From Sabellastarte sp. h YS-2021 (taxonomy: Eukaryota; Annelida; Polychaeta; Sabellida; Sabellidae): a stretch of DNA of 64,000 nt. The notes below the pieces were generated by a model that was not told the DNA's origin, made no database searches, and saw nothing but the letters and a program-made list of their open reading frames with translations. The position numbers and the translations under genes were made by a program. The DNA is taken from assembly GCA_964017235.1 (NCBI GenBank), contig OZ024933.1, forward strand, positions 5,583,962 to 5,647,961, in the 5' to 3' direction. Positions 24,590 through 37,201 of the stretch are shown one piece after another (the first letter of the stretch is position 1; each line of letters opens with the position of its first letter).

Positions 24590-27440
24590 ACAAGTGATGT
24601 AGACATTGCATACAATAGTTTTGTTCATATATATACTCAATGATTTAATGAATGTTGTCCTGTGAGAAAGTACAAATGCCACAGAGTTTTCTCTGATAAA
24701 CCATGGTTCAAACAGGGACTTGTAAATGCTTGGAAAAAAGAATAAATTACACAGAAATTTCATTTGGTGGAGATGAATTGTAAATTTAGTCATGTACAAA
24801 AGGTATAGGAATAAACTAAAACGAAATATAAGGTGTGAAGAAAAAGATATTACAATGGTGCATTGTTAAAATATAAAATGATACAAAGGGTACTTGGAAG
24901 ATATTAAATAATGTTATAAAGAAAAAAGAAGCAAAAAAATTTTCCTGAAAAGTTTATGAGTGATGGTTTACCGGTTGAAGGAAGTAAGGACATTGCAGAT
25001 GGATTTAATAATTTTTTAACTAATGTGGGGCCAAACTTAGAAAAAAATATTATTCCACCTAATAAATAAAGATGTGGGTATATTTGATACCCTGAAAAAT
25101 GGTAAAGTAAATTCAAGTTTTTAGCAAGTAAAACTGCTAAGTCTTGTAAAAATAAATTTTCAAAAAATCATAATGATATTAATATGTATGTGGTCAAATC
25201 TATTTTTGATGCTGTGGTGCAACTGCTCTTATGTATATGTAATCTATCATTTACCAAACGAGTTTTCCGAGATGAAATGAAGATACCCTTAGTTCTTCCA
25301 TTCTTTAAATCAGGAGATGATAATACTTTCAATAATAAAAGACCTGTTTCCCTCTTACCAGAAATCTCCAAAATTGTAGAAAAAATTATTTGACAAAAGA
25401 TTAAGTGCATTTGTTGAGAAAAATTCTATGTTAACTGATTCACAATACTTTTTCTGAAATAACAGATCAACTTCATTGGCATTACTAGAATTGGTAGAGA
25501 AGATAACAGCAAGTCTTGATAGCAAGAAAGTAACTGTTTGTTGTTACATATGTAGGCACTATGCCATTGCATTGTTTAATCTAAGCATTATATGTATGTA
25601 TAAACATTTAAGGTAATGGAGTTATTTGGTTTTTGTGTTTTATTGATGTTTATTGTCTATTTATAGACTAGGGAAATACCTCTAGGCTTCAATAACCTCA
25701 GTGATTATATTAATAGATTTGGGGGAAACTCTTTTAAACTGGTTTCTAGAGCTTCCTCACTTGTTCTGGTGACAGATATTACCTTCAAGTTAGTTCTATA
25801 ACTTTCTGGAAGTTTCAATAGTTGTATATAAGGCCTGTACATCTGACCACAAATGAACATAGTATTTGCCGGCTATAAGGGAAGTTAATTGTGTCTTAGA
25901 ACCACTAACAATTGGATATAAACTTCTTGTGTTATGGTCAACTCTTGCTGGAGTTAACTGAATACAGTACCCAAATTGGTTGTACCTTAGATATTATCTA
26001 TATCTGGATACAGTGTGTGATTATACCAGAGAGTGGATTTCCTGTACTGCGGACATCGTTTACATCTGGATATAGTCTGCAGTTCTACCAGAGAATGGAT
26101 TTACTGCATTTTGGACATTGTCCTTATCTTGAAGCAGACAATGCAGTTGTGCAAACTCTCTGAATACCTGTATACAGACATTTTGTGTGACTGGACATTG
26201 ACCGGATCACAGGGTACAGATATCTGTGTGCTAGTGGACACTAGATGGATCACAGGACAAATCACAGTACAGATTCCTGAATACAGTGGACAAACTTAAC
26301 TGTCAGTCAAAGTGGCCAGGTCAGATTGGTTTCATTATTGTATCATTGTGTGTACTATTGAGAGCAAACCAGTTTACAGTAATCATTATTTTTAACTGTT
26401 ACATAAAAACAACCGGAAATTGCTACCATACTTGCCCAATGACCATAACATTGTGTATTTATTGACTTGAAAAAGGCATTCGATATAATATTTTAGTCCA
26501 TTCTACTGCAAAAATAAGAATATTATGGAATTAAAGGTTTACCTCAAGCATGGTTGTCATCATACTTAGAAAATATGAAAAGTATGTATGTGTAATAATG
26601 TCAAATCTGATTTACTAAAGTAAATTAGTAGATTCCATTCTAGGCCCAAAACTCTTCATTTTATATATTAATGATATATGTAATATTTCACAAGTTCTTA
26701 ATATCATTCCTTTTGCTGGTGATACAAATCTGTTTTGCACTGGTAATAATGTACAGACATAATGTAAAATTGTTACATGTGAATTAGATAAACTAAATTG
26801 TTGGTTTGCAGTTTACAAGTTGTCATTAAACATATCGAAAACCAATTATATGATTTTCACAAAACAAAATATACTTATTTGGGTGTTTTATAGATTGTAA
26901 TTTAAATTGGAAAGAGCAAATTATACATGTTAAGAAAAAATTTTAAAAGCATATGTATCATATAAAAGTTAGATGGAAGTTGAATCAAACAGCACTCTTA
27001 ACTTTATATCATACACTTATTGAACCTTATTTACAATATTGCTCTGAAGTCTGAGGTGTAGCAAGTAAAACTTTCGTTGTGTTTTAAAAAAAAAGAGCAG
27101 TAAGTTTAATATTTAAGTTGAATAAGGTAACCAGTACAACATGTTTATTTAGGCAATTAAAGGTATTAAAGTTTACAGACTTAATGGATTGCAGAATTGC
27201 TTTATTGATGTATGAGGTTAAACATGGTTCTTTATCTTCTGGTACACCAGCCATTTTTATGTTGCATTTGCTAGAACAAATCAAAGTACATGTCAATATA
27301 TGGTGTAAAACTCTGGAATAGTCTTGATGTAAATTTAAGAAAGTATTCCTTGTACCCTTCTTTCAAAAAAAGTATATACGTGGAAAACTATTCATTAAAA
27401 GTGATGTATTCAATATAATCTCTTGGAGTTATTCAGTCAT
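24590..27440 (+). pseudogene. Non-LTR retrotransposon (jockey/CR1-like) ORF2, interrupted
   Basis: Decayed reverse transcriptase, readable across frames: KPWFKQGLVNAWKK near 24700; IPLVLPFFKSGDDNTFNNKR at 25290-25345; LSAFVEKNSMLTDSQYFF; SLALLELVEKI; then, after an inserted LTR (25542-26450), FIDLKKAFD (26455), GLPQAWLSSYLE (26540), LFILYINDI and IIPFAGDTNLF (26650-26735; the usual FADD box reads FAGD). The 3' end is worn out by ~27440. Function is lost. Confidence 0.75.
25542..26450. mobile_element. Solo LTR, 909 bp, with 4-bp target duplication
   Basis: Starts TGTTA and ends TAACA, flanked on both sides by TTGT (25538-25541 and 26451-26454). Removing it and one TTGT joins the two halves of the surrounding LINE reading frame. 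Inside are a TATA-like GTATATAAGG near 25832 and two or three imperfect ~66-bp repeats (26000-26130, 'accagagaRtggattt'). No internal retroelement region, so it is a solo LTR left by recombination. Ty3/Gypsy or BEL origin is inferred from ends and TSD length only. Confidence 0.8.
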
Positions 27441-27444
27441 TAAG

Positions 27445-29280
27445 ACTTGGTTGTAAAAATAAATTTAGTTGAATATTACATTAATTTTTAGTTGAAAAGC
27501 TGTTGGTGAAGTATTACAGGGGTTGGCTTTCATACAAGTAACTGGTTACATCGGTCACCTCCTTTTCTGTAAAATTGTCCAAGGTTTATATTTATTTGCA
27601 TGTTTATATAATTATAAATAGGAAACTAAGCAAATGAGTTATTTTAAGAATTATATGTATGCATATTTACTAAATTGTATCTAAACCTATATTTGTGCAG
27701 TAATTAGTTTTGTTATTTATTTTCTTTATTTATAACGTGTTTTTATTGTTTCCTGCCTATTCTTAACTTCATCATAATGATTTGTAGAGAATTTAAATAA
27801 ACTTTATATCATCTTATTTTATTTTCAATTGAAGGGGTCAGATATTTAATTATAACCACAATTTGTATAATTTTTATTCTGACATACAAAAAACAACTAA
27901 AAAAAGTCTTTGCTATAGCTTTTGCAATTCGACTTTTATTGACAGTTTGCTTGTTTTATCTTTTGATATTTAAATCCACTTCACACCATGAAATACAACA
28001 CTTTACAACGTAGCTCATGCCGATGAACCTACAGCCTAGAAATTAAGGAATGCATGTTTTGTAGTAATGAATTACTTTCTATAGGTCAAAGATCACTAGT
28101 TTGTTCGAAACTGACAATGTTAATACATATAATGAAACCATGATCATATATATATAATTCAATATAAGTTAGAGATTTTCATCTTCAGTGACTATAAAAT
28201 ACATATTTTTGGGAGCAATGACTACTAATTTGTTGGGAATTACATTAAAACTAACAATCTTAATATAGATGTTAGAACCAATATGATATTAGTATGTAGT
28301 GCTTTCCTAGAGTGTGTATGACTTTGACAAGATGAGTGTAAATATAATGTTGTTGTTACAATCAATTTACAATAATTTAAATAATAGGATTAATTTATTT
28401 TTTGCATTATGCAGCGTGAGATTAGTGTTGCTGTGACATTATTAGTGAAGTAAAAGTGTTGTATCTTTTTGAAGCCACTTAAGTCAGTGAAAACAAATTA
28501 CCAGATATACATATGATAGCACTGTTCGTTTCATTATTGTCACACTTGCTCTCTAAGAACAGTGGCAAGAATATATTGTTTTCATGCTGGATTTTTGGTT
28601 TCCACTAAATGTGTAGTAACATTGGGAGTTTTTTCTCCTCCCCTCTACTTGATAATTCATTTGTAACCAACAGCTATGGATGGGCTTATGGCATTTCTTT
28701 ATTTCTACTTTTGAACACTTGATTATTTCCTTGACCTATGCATCAATTCAAATGACTGCCAATTGTTTTTATTACTGTGGGCCCTTTCAGGAATATCCTT
28801 ATTAGCATAAATGTACTGAAACTCACAACACTATCACTAACAGCGCCAGACACATGCACTACTGCCTTAGATGGCAGTAACAGCCCATTCCTGGTGTATA
28901 TATATCATTTCACTTTATGCTATCACTTTGGAGTTGGACTTTATACAAAATGGGAACAACTCCTCTTGAAATAATATACAAGAGGGGACAGCATTTCGCA
29001 GTGGATAGCGTTTTGCCACGTTTTGTTCTATTCTACTTAATTTAAAACTAATATCTACCGTGATACTGAAGGAGCTTTATAGCATTGCAAAGTGTGCAAT
29101 ATGTCTTGATACTTTTCTAAGATATTAGAACTGACAGTATGCAGGATTATAAAGATTAATAAAATAATTTATATGTCAGTGAAAAATATGCCTAACAAAC
29201 TGCATCTGACTAATGCAAAGAGCTGCATGTTCTCTAAACTGTGTCTGGGGTCAATATAAATACTATTTATAACTTCATCA
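27445..29280. other. No gene seen
   Basis: AT-rich non-coding sequence. Short frames (for example 28777-28974) have no recognisable content. Confidence 0.3.
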
Positions 29281-31012
29281 TATGCTAGAATACAATGAGA
29301 AGAATCAATCTTCAGCTTTAATTACTGTATGCAAAATGGTTAAAACTAGTATATTAATAGTATACAATAGTATACAATAATTGGAGAAATGCTGTTCACT
29401 TCTTGACAGCACTCATTTTATTGCCATAGGACAAGTTCCGTGGATGTATTTGTACTTATCATAAAATATATTTTAGGATAGTACTATCATTTTACAGTTT
29501 GAGGAACCTCTTTTCATTCTGACAACTTTTATAACCCCACACTGCATATTTGTTCTCTACTAACTGCATTTTGGTGTTTTTATGGGCGAAATGCTCTCCC
29601 CCTCCCCCCTTGTAATGTCATTATAACTGCCAATAAGCTCACAGTCATCACACAGGTTTATGGTCATACAACACACCCAACTGAACATCCCAGATGGTAA
29701 TGTTAATATACTTTCTAATTTTTACCTGGACTTCTATATTCAATTATATTTAGATTATTTTATGTGTTGATTTTAGTGACTATGATAATTTAATTTTTAC
29801 AAATTTGCAAATTTTTACAAATTTGCAAATTTTTACAAATTTGCAAATTTTTATAAATTTACAATTTTTTACAAATTTATGCTATAATACAATAAGAAGA
29901 ATCAATCTTCAGCTTTAATTACTGTATGCAAAATGGTTAACACTAGTATATTAATAGTATACAATAGCATACAATAATTGGAGAAATGCTGTTTACTTCT
30001 TGACAGCACTCATTTTATTGCCATAAGACAAGTTCCGTGGATGTATTTGTACTTATCATAAAATATATTTTAGGATAGTACTATCATTTTACAGTTTGAG
30101 GAACCTCTTTTCATTCTGACAACTTTTATAACCCCACACTGCATATTTGTTCTCTACTAACTGCATTTTGGTGTTTTTATGGGCGAAATGCTCTCCCCCT
30201 CCCCCCTTGTAATGTCATTATAACTGCCAATAAGCTCACAGTCATCACACAGGTTTATGGTCATACAACACACCCAACTGAACATCCCAGATGGTAATGT
30301 TAATATACTTTCTAATTTTTACCTGGACTTCTATATTCAATTATATTTAGATTATTTTATGTGTTGATTTTAGTGACTATGATAATTTAATTTTTACAAA
30401 TTTGCAAATTTTTACAAATTTGCAAATTTTTATAAATTTACAATTTTTTACAAATTTATGCTAGAATACAATGAGAAGAATCAATCTTCAGCTTTAATTA
30501 CTGTATGCAAAATGGTTAACACTAGTATATTAATAGTATACAATAGTATACAATAATTGGAGAAATGCTGTTCACTTCTTGACAGCACTCATTTTATTGC
30601 CATAGGACAAGTTCCGTGGATGTATTTGTACTTATCATAAAATATATTTTAGGATAGTACTATCATTTTACAGTTTGAGGAACCTCTTTTCATTCTGACA
30701 ACTTTTATAACCCCACACTGCATATTTGTTCTCTACTAACTGCATTTTGGTGTTTTTATGGGCGAAATGCTCTCCCCCTCCCCCCTTGTAATGTCATTAT
30801 AACTGCCAATAAGCTCACAGTCATCACAAAGGTTTATTGTCATACAACACACCCAACTGAACATCCCAGTTGTTAATATACTTTCTAATTTTTACCTGGA
30901 CTTCTATATTCAATTATATTTAGATTATTTTATGTGTTGATTTTAGTGACTATGATAATTTAATTTTTACAAATTTGCAAATTTTTATAAATTTACAATT
31001 TTTTACAAATTT
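29281..31012. repeat. ~590-bp tandem triplication
   Basis: Three nearly identical non-coding units start at about 29281, 29879 and 30457 (spacings ~597 and ~578). Each ends in a TTTTTACAAATTTGCAAA microsatellite whose copy number drops from one unit to the next, which explains the length differences. Outside that tract only scattered differences are visible. Confidence 0.9.
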
Positions 31013-32272
31013 ATTGAGATCTTTTGATGATAATTGCTGCCATCTTGAGTAATTTTCAAAGCTTGTAAAAAACAAAACTAGTTGTCCTATACAAATCATT
31101 ATTTCAAATCAGTTATAAAAAGATTAAGTAAAAATTTGTTCCCATTTGTCATATATTTAGTTGAGGATCTTTAAATTCGTGCACTTGTACAACTCGTTAA
31201 TATAATATTATTCATGCACTGAAATTCTGTGGGGTTTCCTAACAATATTTTTTTAACAGAAAGGTTGCTTGAAGATAATCTGCCAGGAAGTATTGTACGT
31301 GAAAACATCTAATTAGTTGAAAAGCAAACATTTGAAATCTTTATCTGTTATATAAAATCTTTCTGGTTGCTGAACTTATGTAATGAACTATGAATATAAC
31401 ATCGATGGGGGATTTGTTGTCCTCGCCCCTTCGAGGGTTGGTTGAATATTGTAAGAAAGGGCTAATAAAATATATTTGAACAACGCAATCTGTACAACAC
31501 TTGTATAAGAAATAATAGTTGTGTATACATAGTAACTAGGCTGGTTTATCTTCCGTGATTATAATGGCCATATTTTGTGCAGACTTACTAGAATTTTATT
31601 TTTTCTTGATTTCCAGACTTGTAATCAATATAATAAAAACTGACACTTTCTGACACATAACCACATCGCTAAAATTTTAGATCATACAAGTTTGTCATTT
31701 TCATACTGTACATAAGAAGTCCTTACTAGCCAAAGCATTGTAAGAAAGATATTCTCTAAACTATGAGCCCAAGATTAAAAACCATTAGACACAAGTTTGC
31801 ACTTACTGATATTTTCTATCTAAACTTTAAAACCAATCTCAATATAATTTGGAAACCTGAAAGTTGAAATCTTATTTCTCTGCTGAAACATACCCACCCT
31901 ACAATTATACATTTTTCGGGAGACGGAAAAAACCCCTCACAAAATGAGCTCTCAGGAGAAAACCCCTCAGGAGAAAACCCCTCAAAAGTCTCCTGTGGAG
32001 AAAACCCCTCACCCTATTTTGGGGCTTGTGGAGAAAACCCCTCACCCTATTTTGGGGCTTGTGGAGAAAACCCCTCAACTTTATAAAAAACTCTCATTTT
32101 GGAAATTTGGAATATTAATTCATTCACACATAGAAAATCATATAAAACACAGAAGAATTTTATTAAGTCATACATTTAAAATCACATTAAAATCACATAG
32201 CACTTTGATACTAATATACTTGTATATGATTGTGTTATTTACATATTATTTACAAGACCTTAGCATTGCTCT

Positions 32273-33580
32273 TCATTTGTGTATACGAATACAGTGTCCA
32301 ATTGCCTGAAGAAACTCCACCAAACTTTTTTGGTCATTTAAATGGTCCATGCAAAGGGCTTTCAACTTTTCTTGAAGGATTTTTGATCCTTTTCTCTGTC
32401 TTTTGGATGGTGGCTGGCCTCTGGCAGTCTGTAAAATCTCCATCCGAACTAGAGCTTCATCTTCTTTCAGATGTGTGATTAGCCGCCAAAGGGAAGGGTG
32501 GTTATGCCCAACAGAGCAAGCAAAGCCATTGTTCCGTGACTCACAGAAGTTATTTGTCCTGTCTATGTCATTGATTGTGCAATCATGGACGTTCCACAGT
32601 TCTGGTGGAAATCTTGGAGGGATTCTTCTGAAGCGTATTTGAGGAAGTGATCCATCAGATGTTGCTGGTTTGGAAATAGCCCGGTAATGACCACTGACGT
32701 AAGTGCTGTCAAAATAATCCACCAGACCAGACCCAGCATATTCTGGGCACACTTCCTTCAGATAGTCAATGCCCTGCTTCACTTCACCTGTTGGAACGAA
32801 GGCCAATCCCTCAAGCATTCCACAGAAATGCTTGAAATCCTCACTGTCATAGTGCCTCACCAACCCCAATTCTTGCACCTTCCTCCACGTACTTTGGGTA
32901 AGATGGTAAAAGCAACCAATAAAGTTTATGTGGCTGCCAAACACCAACTTAACTGCACTGATGACAGGCAACTCAAAGTCAAGATGAATATTGACAGGGT
33001 CCAAAGGATATCCAAGGTCAGCTGACTTCTCAAGTAGGGCTTTGAGCATTTCCTTGTAACTCTGTTCTGTCTTGTCTGGGAGAAGAGCATAACAGCATGT
33101 CACTGCACTGGTGGAAAGCTTTGCACGTATCACATACAGCTGGCTGAAAATCTTTGGCGACATCTTGAAAGTTCCATCCATATATCAGGACTGTTCTGAA
33201 GCTAGGTGCCTCAGGCCTTCATCACTGGCAAAAACCAGCACACGTTTCACAGCCTCGCATCCACTGTCATGTAGGAGAAATCTTTGGCCTCCAGAAGTCA
33301 GGCTGAAGTCACCCTCCACTGTAAAATCCTTCAAGGACTTGGGATCCACTGGAACATTGCCTCTCTGAGTGTATCTCAGCGCCCGCTTCACAGAGTCTTT
33401 CTTTGGCAGAGTGGCCTTCACCCCATCAGAAGTACCAGCCACATGTGAAGCAAATATCTGGCCTGGCCTTTCCTTGGAAACAACAGCATGGTCTTTCATA
33501 GCATTGCGTGTTTTCACCACTTCCACAGCCACATCACTCCCAGCATGACTATGTTCTGTGGATAGGCATGGCTCTTTGAA
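32273..33580 (-). pseudogene. MULE transposase with one in-frame stop
   Basis: A single minus-strand frame spans the region, broken only by TGA at 33185-33187. C-terminal part (302 codons from 33181) begins MDGTFKMSPKIFSQLYVI, then CCYALLPDKTEQSY, NIHLDFELPVISAVK and FIGCFYHLTQSTWRKVQ: the first acidic motif (MDGTF), the DFE motif and the C..H motif of the MULE transposase domain, followed by CESRNNGFACSVG near the C-terminus. The N-terminal part (up to 33580) holds a conserved-looking ~130-residue region (GVKATLPKKDSVKRALRYTQ). A splice acceptor (tttgtttttcag) at 33581 implies an upstream exon. TGG to TGA is a likely cause of the stop. Confidence 0.85.
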
Positions 33581-34159
33581 CTGAAAAACAAATGTCAAAG
33601 CATTATTAAATCTATTTATATTCATTTATATACACATAACCAAAAGCAAAAAGTCAAAGGATTATTATATGATATGAAAAGATAAAGTCTTTATTATTTA
33701 TTATTGAACAATTATATCCAGAGTGGTGTATAGTTTTGCCTTGCTGCTTACAAATTAATATTCAATATTTTAAAAGAAAATCTTAATCATCTGAGTATTA
33801 TTATTATATATATTATTATACTTTATTATTGATCAAGCACTCACATCCAGTGTGGTGTACAGTTTTGCCTTGCAGCTTTTGGATGTTCTCTGAGAGCACT
33901 CCCATTGAATTTTAGTTTTTCTTGTAGCTTTCATGGTGTACATGTATCCCAAGTGACAGATCTTAACTCCACCTTTATTATTTTTAATAATTTCCATTTT
34001 GGTTTACTACATGTGTAATCAACTGTAGGATGCTAATGAGATATACACAGAATTAGCCCATATTTATAATTACTGGAGAGCTCATGTATTGCAATTGATA
34101 ATTCATTGATCTAATTTAAGTGTTTGAATTAATTATACTTAATGCCTTGATCACTAACC

Positions 34160-34560
34160 TGGACAATGCAATCCTGAGTATGTTTCAATGAACAGGACTT
34201 CCCCAATAATCTTCTAAGGGCTTCTTTTAAGTTTGGGAACAATAGATCAAAACATAACATTCATCTTCAATTCAAAGTGATCAATCACCTGAGCAGTGCA
34301 ATCCTGAGCACATTTCAAAGAAGAACATTCTTTGTACATATTTTCAGATTTTACAATAAAGGACAATAGTTTTTTTAACAGGGCTTCCCCAATAATCTTC
34401 TTTGGGCTTCTTTTAAGTTTTGAAACAATAGACCAAAATATAACATTATTCTTCAATTCAAAGAGATCAATCACCTGAGCAGTGCAATCCTGAGCACATT
34501 TCAAAGAAGAACATTCTTTGTACATATTTTCAGATTTTACAATAAAGGACAACACTTTTG
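34160..34560 (-). repeat. ~180-bp tandem duplication inside the MULE, coding-like
   Basis: Two near-identical units (about 34205-34385 and 34386-34560) plus a partial third at 34160. On the minus strand both units are open in one 102-codon frame (34247-34555), repeating FIVKSENMYKECSSLKCAQD and KLKRSPKKIIGEALL. Possibly an upstream exon of the transposase or a captured host exon. Confidence 0.5.
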
Positions 34561-35702
34561 TTTTATTAAAATCAAATTTGAATTCAATTTAAAATGTTAA
34601 AATTCCAATGTGAGGGCTTTTTATAAACTTGAGGGCTTCTATCCACAGGCCTGAAAATAGAATATCAAAATTCCAATAGGAGGGCTTTATATAAAGTGGA
34701 GGGGTGTGGGTTTGAATACAATTTAAATAAAAAATGTCAAATTTCCAAAATGAGGGTTTTTATAAAGTTGAGGGGTTTTCTCCACAAGCCCCAAAATAGG
34801 GTGAGGGGTTTTCTCCACAAGCCCCAAAATAGGGTGAGGGGTTTTCTCCACAGGAGACTTTTGAGGGGTTTTCTCCTGAGGGGTTTTCTCCTGAGAGCTC
34901 ATTTTGTGAGGGGTTTTTTCCTGGATTCCTTTTTTTATATCCAGTATACTCACTGTGGTGTTGTCCTCTGTTTCTGTCCCTGGATTTTTCATTCATATTT
35001 ATGCTTTTGGTAATGTCTTGAGGTTTGTCTTCAAGATGAAAAGTAAGCCCTTTTTTAGTTCAATTAGAATTAGAATTATTTATAATATTCACAATTTTTC
35101 ATGAATAAATGATAGTTCTCAAACAACAGGATGAAGACAATGAAGGGTAACATTAGCTCTGAGACCAAAACATAAATAAAATATATTGTTATAGAACTTT
35201 CTGTGCTAAAACTAATACGTTAAAACAGAAAAATTTATTTTACTCTCTGGTTTTTGAGTTATCTGTGATATATTAGCTGTAATTACTTCAGTACAGAATT
35301 GAAATACTTGGTTGTGCATATTGTTGAGACATTAGTCCTGACATTACTTGTTGCATGTTACATATTGTTTCTCTGTTACGGTTATATGGATTTTAACTGA
35401 TTTTAGTGAATCCACTTCTGGCACCAGTTTATGAATCATGTGGAGAATTTGCCTGATGAACTTATTACTATATAACGAAGCCAGTTCTGTGTGTATCTGC
35501 ACCCGCAGATAGCAATCTACTTTGACATCTTAATGCTTGGCAGGCCTACCTGAACAGGGACGGTCTAAACTTATAATTGTGGTCAAAACAGAGGCTGGGA
35601 AGCCGATTCATCTAAAATTTTATTATACCAAACACTTGGGACGTCTGAGCAGATTACTGCAGATGTGTGCTTCTTGTGTGTTTCAGTGAGTTACAATAGA
35701 CA

Positions 35703-36830
35703 ATGCCTTATAAAAATCAGTGTAACATGTGTGGGAAAAGACATTTTCCCCTACAAGAAAAAAATGCAAGTATGCAAAAATGATGGAAAAGAGTGCTAAG
35801 AAGGACGCTAGCGTTATGCCACAGAGTGACGTTCTTGACAGCAGTGATGATAACTCCAGTGACTTTAACGTTATACCACACAGTGGTGTTCCTGCTCATA
35901 CAAGTAAAAAAGGTACTGTCAAGCCACTGGTGTCTTCAGTCGTCTAGTGACGAGGAGACGTCAGTACAGCTAAAAATTTTGCAGCAACTGAAGGTCAATT
36001 CACGGCTAGACGTTGTGGAGCATCAGGTGGCAGAAGTAGCAGTGGGTCGTCAGCAGAAACTTCAGAAATCAACAAAGCATGAACAGTCCAAGTTAAGTAG
36101 TACAAACACTTATTCTGGTTCTGTTATTATCCCAGTGGGTAAACCCAAGCATAAAAAAGTAAAGAAACTTGAAAAATTCAGTACTGGGAGAGAAAAAAGG
36201 GTAGAAAGTGATGACACTAATGAGTCATATGAGCAGTCAGGCGATACTTTGCCAGATTTGGCCTCTTTGCGAACATCTGTTCAAATCCACCGACAAGTCA
36301 ATCAAAGGCTGAGGGAATTAGAAATGTTACATGGTGATTCAGGTAACGAAAGCAAGTACAAAATTAAATCAAAATGGGGGAATCCGGTAGATGTGGTAGT
36401 GAAACATAAAGTTGCATGGCCACATGAAGCAATTCTGGGGGCGTCAATAGAACGAGAATTACCTACGACCAGTTGTCCCTATCACAGTGGGTACAGGGTT
36501 TTTGTCAAAATATTTTGGACGAGCAAGATCATGATATGCGAGAACAAATGATTATGTACATGTCAGATCTAATGGAAGACACAACAGATTTCAGTTGGCA
36601 AGGTGCAAAAGCCGCACATGCTGTACTCTGTTGTGAGCTGGAACGTGGTACGGTCACATGGGATCAGACAGATTGTAGAGATAGGATTAGAAGGGCTCAT
36701 GCACAAAAGCACAAAACCCTGGTTCTGCAAGCCCTTTCAACACGGAACTTGCCAACAAGTTAGGGATCATGAAACAGGAGGTAGATTACACAGAATATCT
36801 GTGCATTTTGTCTGCAGCAGAGTCGTGTGT
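35703..36830 (+). pseudogene. DIRS-type retrotransposon gag-like ORF1, broken
   Basis: Begins at ATG 35703 (MPYKNQCNMCGKRHF, a CxxC pair) and continues through at least three frames. The conserved block runs from LRTSVQIHRQVNQRLRELE (36270-36320) through KVAWPHEAILGA to QWVQGFCQNILDEQDHD and YMSDLMEDTTDFSWQGAKAA (36480-36620), then DRIRRAHAQKH. I recognise this as the ORF1 found upstream of RT in DIRS-like elements of marine invertebrates. Frameshifts occur near 35780, 35940 and 36480. Confidence 0.7.
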
Positions 36831-37201
36831 TGAATCATTCGGAAAAAGACTGCAATTTGGTGAAAAAACAAACAAACCCAAAAAAGAGGGGGGAGCTGTC
36901 CACTCAAAGTAGTGGACAGCCTGAATTCTTTTGTTTCTGGCAACCCATTGCGCACTGTCATTAAAGGAAGAGTGTACAATAGTAAAAAAGTTACAAGTAA
37001 TGGTGTGTGTAAAAATCTCAATGTGTGTAGAACCAAAAATGTCAAGTTCAATCCAAGGTTTGTGTATAACACCAAGTAACGCCAGGCAGGTCATATGCTG
37101 ACATAGTCAAAAGCCGTCACGGTCATATTGGGAATGGTTTAGAAAAAGAAACACAAGGCCAGGTTACAAACAAGGACAATTCAAATGTCAATACAGCCCC
37201 T

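Larger units (their letters stand above)
31925..34921 (-). mobile_element. MULE (Mutator-like) DNA transposon, ~3.0 kb
   Basis: Terminal inverted repeats of ~185 bp at 31925-32109 and 34738-34921, nearly identical. Each is packed with GGAGAAAACCCCTCA units. Between them is a minus-strand MULE transposase gene. No convincing 8-9 bp target duplication: left flank '...tcgggagac', right flank 'tggattcct...'. The absence of a TSD may reflect decay or an end-to-end rearrangement. Confidence 0.85.

Noticed and set aside
31944-32309. 121-codon frame with repeated EKTPH peptides
   Set aside because: It is the MULE terminal inverted repeat translated; the mirror-image frame appears at 34723-34992.
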